Below, one piece after another: positions 1 to 7,062 of a stretch of DNA of 10,523 bases. Source of the DNA: Sphingopyxis sp. (lineage in GTDB: Bacteria; Pseudomonadota; Alphaproteobacteria; Sphingomonadales; Sphingomonadaceae). The DNA lies in NCBI GenBank assembly GCA_013911715.1, contig JACEST010000069.1, positions 1-10,523 on the forward strand. Direction: 5' to 3'. Every line of letters begins with the position of its first letter. The first letter of the stretch is position 1. A model generated the notes under the pieces. That model made no database searches and was not told the DNA's origin. It was given only the letters and a program-made list of their open reading frames with translations. Made by a program: the position numbers and the translations under genes.

Positions 1-1871
1 TCATCATCCTCATCGGCGGCGAGCATTACGGCTGCGAATTGCGGGCGCTCGGCGGGCGGCGGGCCGCTGACCTCGACCGACATTTTCGCGCCTTCGGCTT
101 CGGTGTTGGGCAGAATTTCCACCGTGACGCGGTATAGTTCCTCAATCTCGCGCAGCTCGCGGCGCTTTTCGTTGAGCAGGTAGAAGGTCGCTTCCTGGCT
201 GGCGCGCAGCGTGATGCGGCTGCCGCGGCCGCGCGCGGCTTCCTCCTCGATCATCCGCAGCGCGCCCAAGCCCGCCGACGAAGCGGTGCGCACCAGGCCC
301 GTGCCGTCGCAATGCGGGCAGGGGCGGGTCGATGCTTCGAGCACGCCGGTGCGCAGCCGCTGGCGGCTCATTTCCATCAGGCCAAAGCCCGAAATACGCC
401 CGATCTGGATGCGCGCGCGGTCGTTCTTCAGCGCGTCCTTCATCGCGCGCTCGACCTTGCGGATGTTGCTGCTGTGATCCATGTCGATGAAATCGATCAC
501 GACCAGCCCCGCCATATCGCGCAGGCGCAGTTGGCGGGCAATCTCGTTCGCGGCCTCAAGGTTGGTGTTGAGCGCGGTCTGCTCGATATTATGCTCGCGC
601 GTCGAGCGGCCGGAGTTGATGTCGATCGACACCAGCGCCTCGGTCGGGTTGATGACGAGGTATCCGCCCGATTTCAGCTGGACGACGGGATTGTACATCC
701 CCGCCAACTGATCCTCGACGCCGTAACGCTGGTACAGCGACACCGGGTCGGCATATTGCTTCACCTTGCGCGCGTGGCTGGGCATCAGGAGTTTCATGAA
801 CTCCTTGGCGGCGCGATAGCCCTCTTCACCCTCGACCAGCACATCTTCGATGTCGCGGTGGTAAATGTCGCGGATTGCGCGCTTGACGAGATCGCTGTCC
901 GAATGGATCAGCGCAGGCGCGGCGCTTTGCAGCGTCTTGTCGCGAATTTCGTCCCACAGCCGGGCGAGATAATCGAAGTCGCGCTTGATCTCGACCTTGG
1001 TGCGGCTCATCCCTGCCGTGCGGACGATGCAGCCCATGGTGGGCGGCAAGTCGAGTTCATCGATCATCGCCTTCAATTTGCGGCGGTCGGCACCGTTCGA
1101 AATTTTGCGGCTGATCCCGCCGCCATGCATCGTGTTGGGCATCAGCACGCAATAGCGGCCCGCCAGCGACAAATAGGTGGTGAGCGCAGCCCCCTTGCTG
1201 CCGCGCTCTTCCTTCACCACCTGGACCAGCATCACCTGACGGCGGCGGATGACGTCCTGGATCTTATATTTGCGGCGCAGCGACATATTGCTGGTGTCGC
1301 GTTCTTCGGTGCGGCGGCCGCCACGCCCGCGGCCCTTGCCGCGGCGACCGTCGCGGCGCGGACCGCGCTGGCCGTCCTGGCCTTCGCCGCCTTCACCATC
1401 GGCCGCAGCGTCGTCGCTGCCTTCGTCCTGGTCGGCGCTATCCTGATCGGCGTCATCATCGTCGCGATGATCCTCGTCGTGGACGTCGCGGCGCTCGCCG
1501 TCGCCGTCCTCGGCCTGCATGTCCTCAACCTCGCCCTCGAGCGCGTCGAGATCATCCTCGGCGCGCATCGCGGCTTCGGCGGCGTGCTCGGCCTCTTCGC
1601 GCAGCAGCGCGGCGCGATCTTCCTTGGGGATCTGGTAATAGTCGGGGTGAATTTCGCTGAACGCCAGGAACCCGTGGCGGTTGCCGCCATATTCGACGAA
1701 CGCCGCTTGCAGCGACGGTTCGACCCGGGTGACTTTGGCGAGGTAGATATTCCCCTTGAGCTGCTTGTGCTCGGCCGATTCGAAGTCAAATTCCTCGATA
1801 CGGTTCCCTGTAATCACGGCAACGCGGGTTTCCTCGCGGTGCCGCGCATCGATTAACATGCGCGTGGTCAT
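1..1871 (-). CDS. rne: Ribonuclease E, N-terminal part (3' end outside window)
   Basis: Endoribonuclease that cleaves single-stranded AU-rich RNA in mRNA decay and in rRNA/tRNA processing, and usually scaffolds the degradosome. 623 codons are visible, covering the catalytic half; any C-terminal scaffold is cut off by the window edge. The protein opens MTTRMLIDAR, like E. coli MKRMLINA. The S1 domain starts near residue 36 and resumes near residue 199 after a long charged insertion (about 81-198). The RNase H-like and DNase I-like parts follow, with the catalytic aspartates D417 (SIDINSGR) and D460 (VVIDFIDM). The zinc-link CPHC is at C518/C521, followed by the small domain. The start is ATG at 1871, with GGAG (1883-1880) 8 nt upstream. 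An in-frame ATG at 1859 is less likely because it lacks that spacing. RNase G is an alternative family name, but the E. coli-like motifs and the insertion favour RNase E. Identity is very secure. Confidence 0.96.
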   Translation of the reverse strand, partial: MTTRMLIDARHREETRVAVITGNRIEEFDFESAEHKQLKGNIYLAKVTRVEPSLQAAFVEYGGNRHGFLAFSEIHPDYYQIPKEDRAALLREEAEHAAEAAMRAEDDLDALEGEVEDMQAEDGDGERRDVHDEDHRDDDDADQDSADQDEGSDDAAADGEGGEGQDGQRGPRRDGRRGKGRGRGGRRTEERDTSNMSLRRKYKIQDVIRRRQVMLVQVVKEERGSKGAALTTYLSLAGRYCVLMPNTMHGGGISRKISNGADRRKLKAMIDELDLPPTMGCIVRTAGMSRTKVEIKRDFDYLARLWDEIRDKTLQSAAPALIHSDSDLVKRAIRDIYHRDIEDVLVEGEEGYRAAKEFMKLLMPSHARKVKQYADPVSLYQRYGVEDQLAGMYNPVVQLKSGGYLVINPTEALVSIDINSGRSTREHNIEQTALNTNLEAANEIARQLRLRDMAGLVVIDFIDMDHSSNIRKVERAMKDALKNDRARIQIGRISGFGLMEMSRQRLRTGVLEASTRPCPHCDGTGLVRTASSAGLGALRMIEEEAARGRGSRITLRASQEATFYLLNEKRRELREIEELYRVTVEILPNTEAEGAKMSVEVSGPPPAERPQFAAVMLAADEDD

Positions 1872-1879
1872 TATTGTAA

Positions 1880-1941
1880 CTCCGGTGCGCGCAAACCTGG
1901 TCGCGCGCTGCCCTTATAGGTTTGAAAAATAATGCGTTATT
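1880..1941 (-). promoter_or_regulatory. rne leader: possible -10, stem-loop and SD
   Basis: Reading on the minus strand toward rne: an AT-rich stretch contains a small palindrome (AATAA/TTATT, 1928-1941), then a TATAAG hexamer (1918-1913). A GCGCGC/GCGCGC stem (1908-1903 with 1892-1887, 10-nt loop) follows, then GGAG (1883-1880) just before the start. If TATAAG is the -10, the leader is about 35 nt and its stem ends 3-4 nt before the SD. No good -35 lies 16-18 bp upstream, so the promoter call is weak. E. coli rne is autoregulated through 5' leader structure; a similar role here is inference. Confidence 0.3.
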
Positions 1942-2103
1942 GCCGCAATCGGGCTGCTCCCGGCCGCTCGCAAACGAGCTGTTCGTCCGGGCGCGCACGC
2001 GGTCCGGCCCCGATGCGAACCGGCACAGCAAAGCGCCGTTCGTGCATGGGGTGGAGGGCGTGACAAGCCGCATGTGGCATCAACCTGACGGAGGATGGCG
2101 CGC

Positions 2104-2166
2104 ATGACCGGCAAAAACCGTTCCCGCGCTATCCGGGTGGGTGCCGGACCGCGGATGCAGCCCTGA
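2104..2166 (+). CDS. Possible 20-aa leader ORF before amiC
   Basis: A short ORF encodes a 20-residue, basic peptide beginning MTGKNRSRAIRV. It has the best ribosome binding site in the region: GGAGG at 2090-2094, 9 nt before the ATG. It ends with TGA at 2164-2166 and overlaps, in another frame, the proposed GTG start of amiC at 2141. It may be a translated leader that couples ribosomes to amiC. It could also mark the ancestral amiC start, now separated from the gene by a frameshift, or be chance. No similarity to a known peptide is recognised. Confidence 0.25.
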   Translation: MTGKNRSRAIRVGAGPRMQP

Positions 2167-3157
2167 CATAACCGGAGGTGCTAGCACCCGTCGGCTGAGG
2201 CGGCAACAAAAACAACGGTTCACGCCCTGGCTGTTCACCGCGCCGCGCCGGTGGCATAGGGGCGAGATGGTGTTAATGGCGGGCCTGTTACTGACTTTGG
2301 CGGTCCCAGAGGGCGGCGCGAGCGCGGGCGCGATGCCGCCGCCGGTGCAGTATGAGCATCGCGCAGGCGCGCGGCGACCGGGTTCGCGCTACAGCGTGTC
2401 GGTGCCCATCGGCCGCCCCCGCCAGACGGCGGATATTCCCAAAATCGAAGGGCCGGCCGATGCGCGTCTGCCGCTGGTGGTGATCGACGCCGGGCACGGC
2501 GGGCACGACCCCGGCGCGATCAGCCCGCACAATGGCGCGCGCGAAAAGGATCTGACGCTCGCGCTCGCGCGCGCGCTGCGCGCTGAATTGCTGGCAACGG
2601 GCCGGATACGGGTCGCGCTGACGCGCAGCGACGACCGTTTTCTGGTGCTTGAGGAGCGGTACGGCATTGCCCGTCGCCTGCGCGCCGACCTGTTCATTTC
2701 GCTCCACGCCGACGCCGCCGCGACGCCCGATGCGCGCGGCGCATCGATTTATACGCTGTCCGAAGTGGCGTCAGATCAGCAAGCGGCGCGGCTGGCGGCG
2801 CGCGAAAACCGGGCCAACATCATCGGCGGCGTTGACCTCAGCAATCAGGACAGCACGGTATCATCGATCCTGATCGATCTGGCGCAGCGCGAGACGATGA
2901 CGCAGTCGGCCGACTTTGCCCGGCTGCTCCAGCGCGAGGCGGCCAAGGCGGTGAAGTTTCGCAGCACCGCGCGCCGCTTTGCGGCCTTCGTCGTGCTCAA
3001 ATCGCCCGATACGCCGTCGGTGTTGTTCGAAACCGGCTTTATCTCGAACCGCGAGGATGCCGAATTTCTGGCATCCAGCGCGGGCCAGCGCGCGCTGGCC
3101 CGCGGCGTGCGCGATGCCGTACAGGTGCATTTCGCGCGCGCCGCGACGGTGCGCTGA
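2141..3157 (+). CDS. amiC: N-acetylmuramoyl-L-alanine amidase (Amidase_3, AmiC type)
   Basis: Periplasmic zinc amidase that cleaves the bond between N-acetylmuramic acid and L-alanine in peptidoglycan, mainly to separate daughter cells. Numbered from GTG 2141 (338 aa), the Amidase_3 domain spans about 110-332. Zinc ligands are H119 (DAGHGGHDPGA), E135 (GAREKD) and H189 (FISLHADA), and the catalytic glutamate is E297 (VLFETGFISN). The insert around 211-270, including SSILIDLAQRETM, matches the autoinhibitory helix region of activator-dependent amidases. A hydrophobic segment (43-57) after a basic stretch with RRWHRG looks like a signal sequence, possibly a poor Tat type. Residues 65-108 look disordered and no AMIN targeting domain is visible. 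The start is uncertain: GTG 2141 has a weak SD, whereas ATG 2267 or 2276 would leave a signal peptide without positive charge. The following gene, mrcA, belongs to the same pathway. Identity is secure; the N-terminus is not. Confidence 0.92.
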   Translation: MPDRGCSPDITGGASTRRLRRQQKQRFTPWLFTAPRRWHRGEMVLMAGLLLTLAVPEGGASAGAMPPPVQYEHRAGARRPGSRYSVSVPIGRPRQTADIPKIEGPADARLPLVVIDAGHGGHDPGAISPHNGAREKDLTLALARALRAELLATGRIRVALTRSDDRFLVLEERYGIARRLRADLFISLHADAAATPDARGASIYTLSEVASDQQAARLAARENRANIIGGVDLSNQDSTVSSILIDLAQRETMTQSADFARLLQREAAKAVKFRSTARRFAAFVVLKSPDTPSVLFETGFISNREDAEFLASSAGQRALARGVRDAVQVHFARAATVR

Positions 3158-3167
3158 ACCTGTTTTT

Positions 3168-3255
3168 CGTCACCCGCGCGAAGGCGGGGGTCCAGCTGAT
3201 GCACTGGCATTGCCGAGCCTGCGGGAGATGGATTCCCGCCTTCGCGGGAATGACG
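3168..3255 (+). repeat. REP-like imperfect inverted repeat (CGTCA..TGACG)
   Basis: Two 27-bp arms (3168-3194 and 3229-3255) match as inverted repeats at 22 of 27 positions and flank a 34-bp spacer. They start CGTCA and end TGACG. Each arm carries its own GCGAAGGCGGG core that can fold into a small hairpin. The motif resembles the dispersed CGTCATTCCCGCGAAGGCGGG elements common in intergenic DNA of proteobacteria. It begins 10 bp after the amiC stop and could act as a folded 3' end of that mRNA. Copy number cannot be seen from one window. Confidence 0.75.
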
Positions 3256-3357
3256 AAGGGGAAAATTTTGCGGCGAAGGCATCGTTGCCATGAGCCTGAC
3301 ATGCGTGTTTCAACAACTCTTTCCTACATGGTTTCGAGCCTGTAGAGGCAGGCGTCT

Positions 3358-5877
3358 ATGGTCGCCGATACACCCAGCAATTTCCGCCTGCGTCTGCACC
3401 GCGACTCGAGCGCGGTGTGGCAATGGGTGCAGGACAATTGGGTCCACCGCTGGCTGCGCTGGCCCGCCTATGCGCTTGGCGGGATGATCCTGCTGTGGGC
3501 GCTGGTTTGGGCGGTGTTCGCGCGCGACCTGCCCTCGGTCGACCAACTGCGCGACTATGAACCGCCGCTGCCGACAATTGTGCGCGACGCGGGCGGGATG
3601 CCGGTCCACACTTACGCCCGCGAACGGCGCGTGCAGCTTGCCTTTAATGAATATCCGCAATTGCTGGTGCGCAGCTTTCTGGCTGCCGAGGACAAGACTT
3701 TTTTTGAACATGGCGGGCTCGATTATCCCGGCCTGGTGCGCGCGGCGTTCCAGGGCGTGACCAGCGGCGAAACCCCGCGCGGCACGTCGACGATCACGCA
3801 GCAGGTGGCCAAGAATCTGCTACTGTCGAACGAGGTCACCTATTCGCGTAAGCTGCGCGAGGCGATTGTCGCATTCCGTATGGAAGACGCGCTGACCAAG
3901 GAACAGATTCTTGAGCTGTATCTGAACGAAATCCCGCTCGGGCGGCGCAGTTTCGGGGTGCAGGCGGCGGCGCGTGCCTATTTCGACAAGGATGTCGGCG
4001 ATCTGGCGCTGCACGAGATGGCGTTTCTGTCGATCCTGCCCAAGGCGCCCGAAACCTATGGCCGCGCCAAAAATGCTGGCCGTGCGACCGCGCGCCGCAA
4101 CTGGGTGCTGGGGCAGATGCGCGCCAATGGCTGGATCAGCGACGCGCAGCTCGCCGCCGCCCGCGCGCAGCCGCTGGGCATCGTCGCGCAGCAGGGCAAT
4201 CCGTTCCAACAGGTTGGCGGCTATTATATGGAACAGGTGCGCCGCGACCTGATTGAAAAATTCGGCGAGGACGCCGAAGACGGCAGCAAGCACAGCGTCT
4301 ATGATGGCGGGCTGTGGGTGCGCAGCGCCTATGACCATGACATGCAGGTCGCGACGACACGGTCGCTGCGCAGCGGGCTGCAACGCTATGACGCAGGCAA
4401 GGGCTGGTCGGGGCCGATTGCGACGATCGAGGCCGACGAGCAATGGCAAAGCCGCCTCGCATCCAGCTTCATCACCATCGCATACGAAAATTGGCGTATC
4501 GCTGCGGTATTGTCGAAGAGCGGCACGACGGCGCGCATCGGCTTTGCCAACGGGGATACCGGCACATTGCCGGCGAGCCTTGCGACGCTCGCTTATCGCC
4601 GCGCCGGTACCAGCGCGTTCGTCGCGCTACGCCCCGGCCAGTTGATCGCGGTCAAGCCGCAGGGGCGCGATGTCTATGCGCTGCGCAACATCCCCGAAGT
4701 GTCGGGCGGGATGGTGGTGCAGAACGCCCATTCGGGCCGCGTCCACGCGATGCAGGGCGGGTTCGACGTCAATCTGTCGCCGTTCAACCGCGCGACGCAG
4801 GCCGAGCGCCAGCCAGGATCGACAATCAAACCGTTCGTCTATGCCGCCGCGCTCGACAATGGGATGACACCTGCTTCGCTGATCGTTGACGGGCCGTTTT
4901 GCGTCTATCAGGGTGCCAATCTGGGCAACAAATGTTTCCGCAATTTCGGTAACGCGCGCGGCGCGGGCGAACAGACGATGCGCTGGGGACTTGAACAGTC
5001 GCGCAACCTGATGACGGTCAAAACCGCGAGCACCATCGGGATGGAGCCGATTGTCGAGACGATCGCGGCGATGGGCATTGGCAAGCACGAGCCCTATTTG
5101 TCGACGGCGCTGGGCGCGGGGTCGACGACGGTGATGAAGATGACCAATGCCTATGCGATGCTGGTCAACCACGGGCGCGAACTACGCCCCAAGCTGATCG
5201 ATTATGTCCAGGACCGGCGCGGGCGCGTGATTTATCCGGAAAAATGGAAGGCCTGCGACGGCTGCAACATGAAAGATTGGGACGGCAAACCCATGCCGCG
5301 CTTTGCGCCCAGCGGCAAACAGGTGATGGATCCGATCACCGCATACCAGATGGTGCACATACTGGAGGGCGTGGTCCAGCGCGGCACGGCGGTGACTTTG
5401 CGCGACCTCGGCCTGCCGCTGTTTGGCAAGACGGGGACGACCAATGGACCCAAGGATGTGTGGTTCGTCGGCGGCACGCCGGACATTGTCGCGGGCGTGT
5501 ATATCGGGTTTGATACGCCGCGCGACATGGGCGGCTATGCGCAGGGCGGCAGTTTGGCCGCGCCGATCTTCAAACAATTCGCGCAAGCCGCGCTCAAAGA
5601 CCGCCAGCCCATCCCCTTCGTCGCGCCCAAGGGCGTGCGCATGGTCCGCATCGACCGCCGCAGCGGTCGCCGCGTTTACGGCGGCTGGCCCACGGACGAT
5701 CCCAAGGCAGCAATCATCTGGGAAGCGTTCAAGCCCGAGAGCGAGCCGAGGCGGACGATCAGGCAGGACGAGGTGGAGCGCAGGTCACCAACGACGCGGC
5801 GAGGGCCAGCGACGAAGTCGGGGCCGGCGCAGCGGAGTGATCAGGATTTCCTGGAGGACCGCGGCGGGATTATTTGA
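3358..5877 (+). CDS. mrcA: Penicillin-binding protein 1A (bifunctional class A PBP)
   Basis: Inner-membrane enzyme that polymerises lipid II into glycan strands and crosslinks the stem peptides. 839 aa, normal for the family. The order is: basic cytoplasmic tail; one membrane segment at about 36-56; GT51 glycosyltransferase at about 75-250, with catalytic E111 in AAEDKTFFEH, then TSTITQQVAKNLL, RKLREA and ELYLNEIPLG; an OB-like insert at about 313-450; and the transpeptidase at about 450-745. Transpeptidase motifs are complete: S488-T-I-K491, S548-R-N550 and K691-T-G-T. Four cysteines in the periplasmic part (C515, C526, C633, C636) are noteworthy. The tail from 795 is basic and disordered, ending FLEDRGGII. 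The start is ATG 3358 with AGAGG upstream. It lies 200 bp downstream of amiC, with the REP-like repeat in between. Very secure. Confidence 0.97.
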   Translation: MVADTPSNFRLRLHRDSSAVWQWVQDNWVHRWLRWPAYALGGMILLWALVWAVFARDLPSVDQLRDYEPPLPTIVRDAGGMPVHTYARERRVQLAFNEYPQLLVRSFLAAEDKTFFEHGGLDYPGLVRAAFQGVTSGETPRGTSTITQQVAKNLLLSNEVTYSRKLREAIVAFRMEDALTKEQILELYLNEIPLGRRSFGVQAAARAYFDKDVGDLALHEMAFLSILPKAPETYGRAKNAGRATARRNWVLGQMRANGWISDAQLAAARAQPLGIVAQQGNPFQQVGGYYMEQVRRDLIEKFGEDAEDGSKHSVYDGGLWVRSAYDHDMQVATTRSLRSGLQRYDAGKGWSGPIATIEADEQWQSRLASSFITIAYENWRIAAVLSKSGTTARIGFANGDTGTLPASLATLAYRRAGTSAFVALRPGQLIAVKPQGRDVYALRNIPEVSGGMVVQNAHSGRVHAMQGGFDVNLSPFNRATQAERQPGSTIKPFVYAAALDNGMTPASLIVDGPFCVYQGANLGNKCFRNFGNARGAGEQTMRWGLEQSRNLMTVKTASTIGMEPIVETIAAMGIGKHEPYLSTALGAGSTTVMKMTNAYAMLVNHGRELRPKLIDYVQDRRGRVIYPEKWKACDGCNMKDWDGKPMPRFAPSGKQVMDPITAYQMVHILEGVVQRGTAVTLRDLGLPLFGKTGTTNGPKDVWFVGGTPDIVAGVYIGFDTPRDMGGYAQGGSLAAPIFKQFAQAALKDRQPIPFVAPKGVRMVRIDRRSGRRVYGGWPTDDPKAAIIWEAFKPESEPRRTIRQDEVERRSPTTRRGPATKSGPAQRSDQDFLEDRGGII

Positions 5878-5878
5878 C

Positions 5879-6460
5879 GTGTTTGGCGGCGTTCCCAACG
5901 CAAGAGCGGACCTAAAGTCAGGGACGTTATATGCGCTAATCGGTGATGGCGACTGGATTTATTATGGGCAGGTCACCGCCGAAAAGCTGGTTGGCTTTTT
6001 TCATCGACGAGACCGCCAGATTGCTGATGCCGAAAGCATCATCGCTGCCGAATTGCTGGCCGTGCTGGCGGTTGTGCACCCATCTATCACGCGGGCGCTT
6101 CGCACTGGTCGCTGGACGAAGTTAGGCCGCCATGAATTGCCGAGTCAGCTATTGTGCCCCCCACAATTCGTCCATTGGCCAGTGGGAACATTGGACGTAA
6201 CCGTTTCCGAAAGTTCGGGAAACTACAGAAAAGCGCGCGTGGACGACCCAGCAATACAGTGTCTTGAACGCTCGGCTGTTTGGGATGCAGAGCAGCATAT
6301 TCCAGCGCGTCTAGCTGCCGACTTTGGTGTCGAGGAACCGGCCTGGCACGTCGGCGGTCCTATCTGGCGCGAGCGTAAAGTGATGGAGGAGATGGCAAGA
6401 CGGCACCCCGACAAGCCTTGGCATCAATTGCCCGCCGACTGGGTTCCTACAAGTTCCTGA
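5879..6460 (+). CDS. Hypothetical protein, weakly Imm26-like N-terminus
   Basis: No family is recognised with certainty. From the GTG at 5879 (one base after the mrcA stop) the ORF gives 193 aa. The frame stays open further upstream inside mrcA, with another GTG at 5837; no in-frame ATG occurs before 6379. The first about 40 residues (SGTLYALIGDGDWIYYGQV, then VGFFHRRD) resemble the start of the Imm26 immunity family, in which a short 'gdGxyxyGqV' strand pair is typical; this is pattern recall, not an alignment. The C-terminal third is charged with several tryptophans (WHVGGPIW, PWHQLPADW). The DNA is visibly less GC-rich than mrcA or prfB, with more A/T third positions, suggesting acquisition. 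No toxin gene lies beside it. A hairpin with a T-run follows at 6513-6543. That it is a real gene is likely; its function is unknown. Confidence 0.6.
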   Translation: MFGGVPNARADLKSGTLYALIGDGDWIYYGQVTAEKLVGFFHRRDRQIADAESIIAAELLAVLAVVHPSITRALRTGRWTKLGRHELPSQLLCPPQFVHWPVGTLDVTVSESSGNYRKARVDDPAIQCLERSAVWDAEQHIPARLAADFGVEEPAWHVGGPIWRERKVMEEMARRHPDKPWHQLPADWVPTSS

Positions 6461-6508
6461 TATATTTCGCAGAGTAGGAAATTATGTCGGTTACGCTCTG
6501 CCTTGGCT

Positions 6509-6594
6509 CGTCGCCCTGTGCTTGACACGGGGCTGGGCTTTTTGTTCCGCGCGCGCCAAGATTAGCCAAGCCCCGCATCAAGTGCGGGGCGACG
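6509..6594 (+). repeat. Second REP-like inverted repeat (GCCCCGCA..TGCGGGGC)
   Basis: Two 31-bp arms (6509-6539 and 6564-6594) pair as inverted repeats with 25 of 31 matches around a 24-bp spacer. Each arm is itself a hairpin. The right arm has a perfect 8-bp stem, GCCCCGCA/TGCGGGGC with loop TCAAG (6570-6590). The left arm has GCCCTGTG/CACGGGGC (6513-6533). The sequence differs from the repeat at 3168-3255, so two REP-like families are present. It lies between the convergent ends of the hypothetical gene and higA. Confidence 0.7.
6513..6543 (+). terminator. Possible intrinsic terminator after the hypothetical gene
   Basis: The left arm of the repeat folds as an 8-bp GC-rich stem (6513-6520 with 6526-6533, one G-T type pair, loop CTTGA). 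Five Ts follow at 6539-6543 after TGGGC. The T-run is short and displaced by 5 nt, so termination is plausible but not strong. It would serve the gene ending at 6460. Confidence 0.4.
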
Positions 6595-6647
6595 GTCGTT
6601 TTTCAACCATCGATGGTGTTTGGCGGCAAACATGTACGCACTACCCC

Positions 6648-6950
6648 TCACGCCGCCAGAGCCAGCTTACTAACCTTAATTTCGCCCTCACGCCGACGCG
6701 CTTGCGCCAACTCATAGCTGGTCTGCATGCGCAGCAGCGTGTCGGCCTTTACGCCGAACGCCTTTTCAAAACGGATCGCCATATCTGCCGACAGGCTGGC
6801 ATGGCCATTGAGCAACGTGCTCAGCGCCTGGCGCGACACGCCGAAATGCGCGGCCAGCGCGGTAACGTTGATGCCCGCAGGCTCGACAATTTCGCTCTTC
6901 AACCAGTCACCAATATGGACGGCGAGCGAGGGGTGCATTTTAAGCGTCAT
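6648..6950 (-). CDS. higA: HigA-family antitoxin (XRE-type helix-turn-helix)
   Basis: Antitoxin of the HigB/HigA addiction-module type; HigA neutralises the mRNA-cutting toxin HigB and represses its own operon. 100 aa, normal length, with the family's conserved start MTLKMHPSLAVHIGDWL. The helix-turn-helix lies around residues 28-52 (NVTALAAHFGVSRQALSTLL), followed by FEKAFGVKADTLLRMQ. The start is ATG 6950, with GGAG 7 nt upstream; a longer in-frame start at 6974 would add eight residues that do not fit the family. The start overlaps the end of the higB remnant by 11 bp, the usual toxin-first arrangement, but the toxin is broken. It now sits downstream of vapBC on the same strand and may depend on that promoter. 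Family assignment is secure; whether it has a partner is unknown. Confidence 0.9.
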   Translation of the reverse strand: MTLKMHPSLAVHIGDWLKSEIVEPAGINVTALAAHFGVSRQALSTLLNGHASLSADMAIRFEKAFGVKADTLLRMQTSYELAQARRREGEIKVSKLALAA

Positions 6951-7062
6951 GATAATTCTCCAAATCCATCTCATCTATGGCACCATCGGTGTTCAGGCCG
7001 AATGTCATGCGCCAGTTGCGGGTGACGGTCATCGACCACTGGCCTTTGCGCTCGCTGACATC
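6940..7062 (-). pseudogene. higB: Truncated higB toxin, C-terminal remnant
   Basis: In the frame directly upstream of higA, about 40 codons read DVSERKGQWSM, then RNWRMTFGLNTDG, then MDLENYHDA and stop TAA (6942-6940). This is the C-terminal half of a HigB/RelE-type RNase toxin (the family has GQWS, NWRxxF and a D/E-rich end). HigB is normally about 90 aa; the N-terminal half is missing, and no piece of it was found upstream of vapB. The same frame meets TGA at 7083-7081, just beyond the homologous part. The fragment overlaps the 3' end of vapC. The 11-bp overlap with higA preserves the original operon joint. The left boundary is approximate. Confidence 0.75.

Noticed and set aside
1232..1789. 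185-codon minus-strand frame inside rne
   Set aside because: It is the same strand but shifted; its composition (S/R/T/A repeats) is the shadow of the charged insertion.
312..1856. 514-codon open frame on the plus strand
   Set aside because: It lies wholly antisense to rne, whose protein matches RNase E in every motif. Long antisense frames are expected in GC-rich codons, and the protein has no recognisable domain.
3820..4449. Antisense frames across mrcA (also 4627-5172)
   Set aside because: Shadow frames of a well-conserved gene; no domain and no plausible ribosome site.
5423..5836. N-terminal extension of the 5879-6460 gene into mrcA
   Set aside because: The extension is mrcA read out of frame, rich in R/S/A, so the real start should be GTG 5879 or at most GTG 5837.
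6484..6525. 13-codon ORF after a GGAA-like site
   Set aside because: Too short, with no support beyond a weak SD, and partly inside the repeat arm.
6522..7025. Plus-strand frame across higA
   Set aside because: Antisense to a clear HigA and includes the REP-like arm; no recognisable protein.
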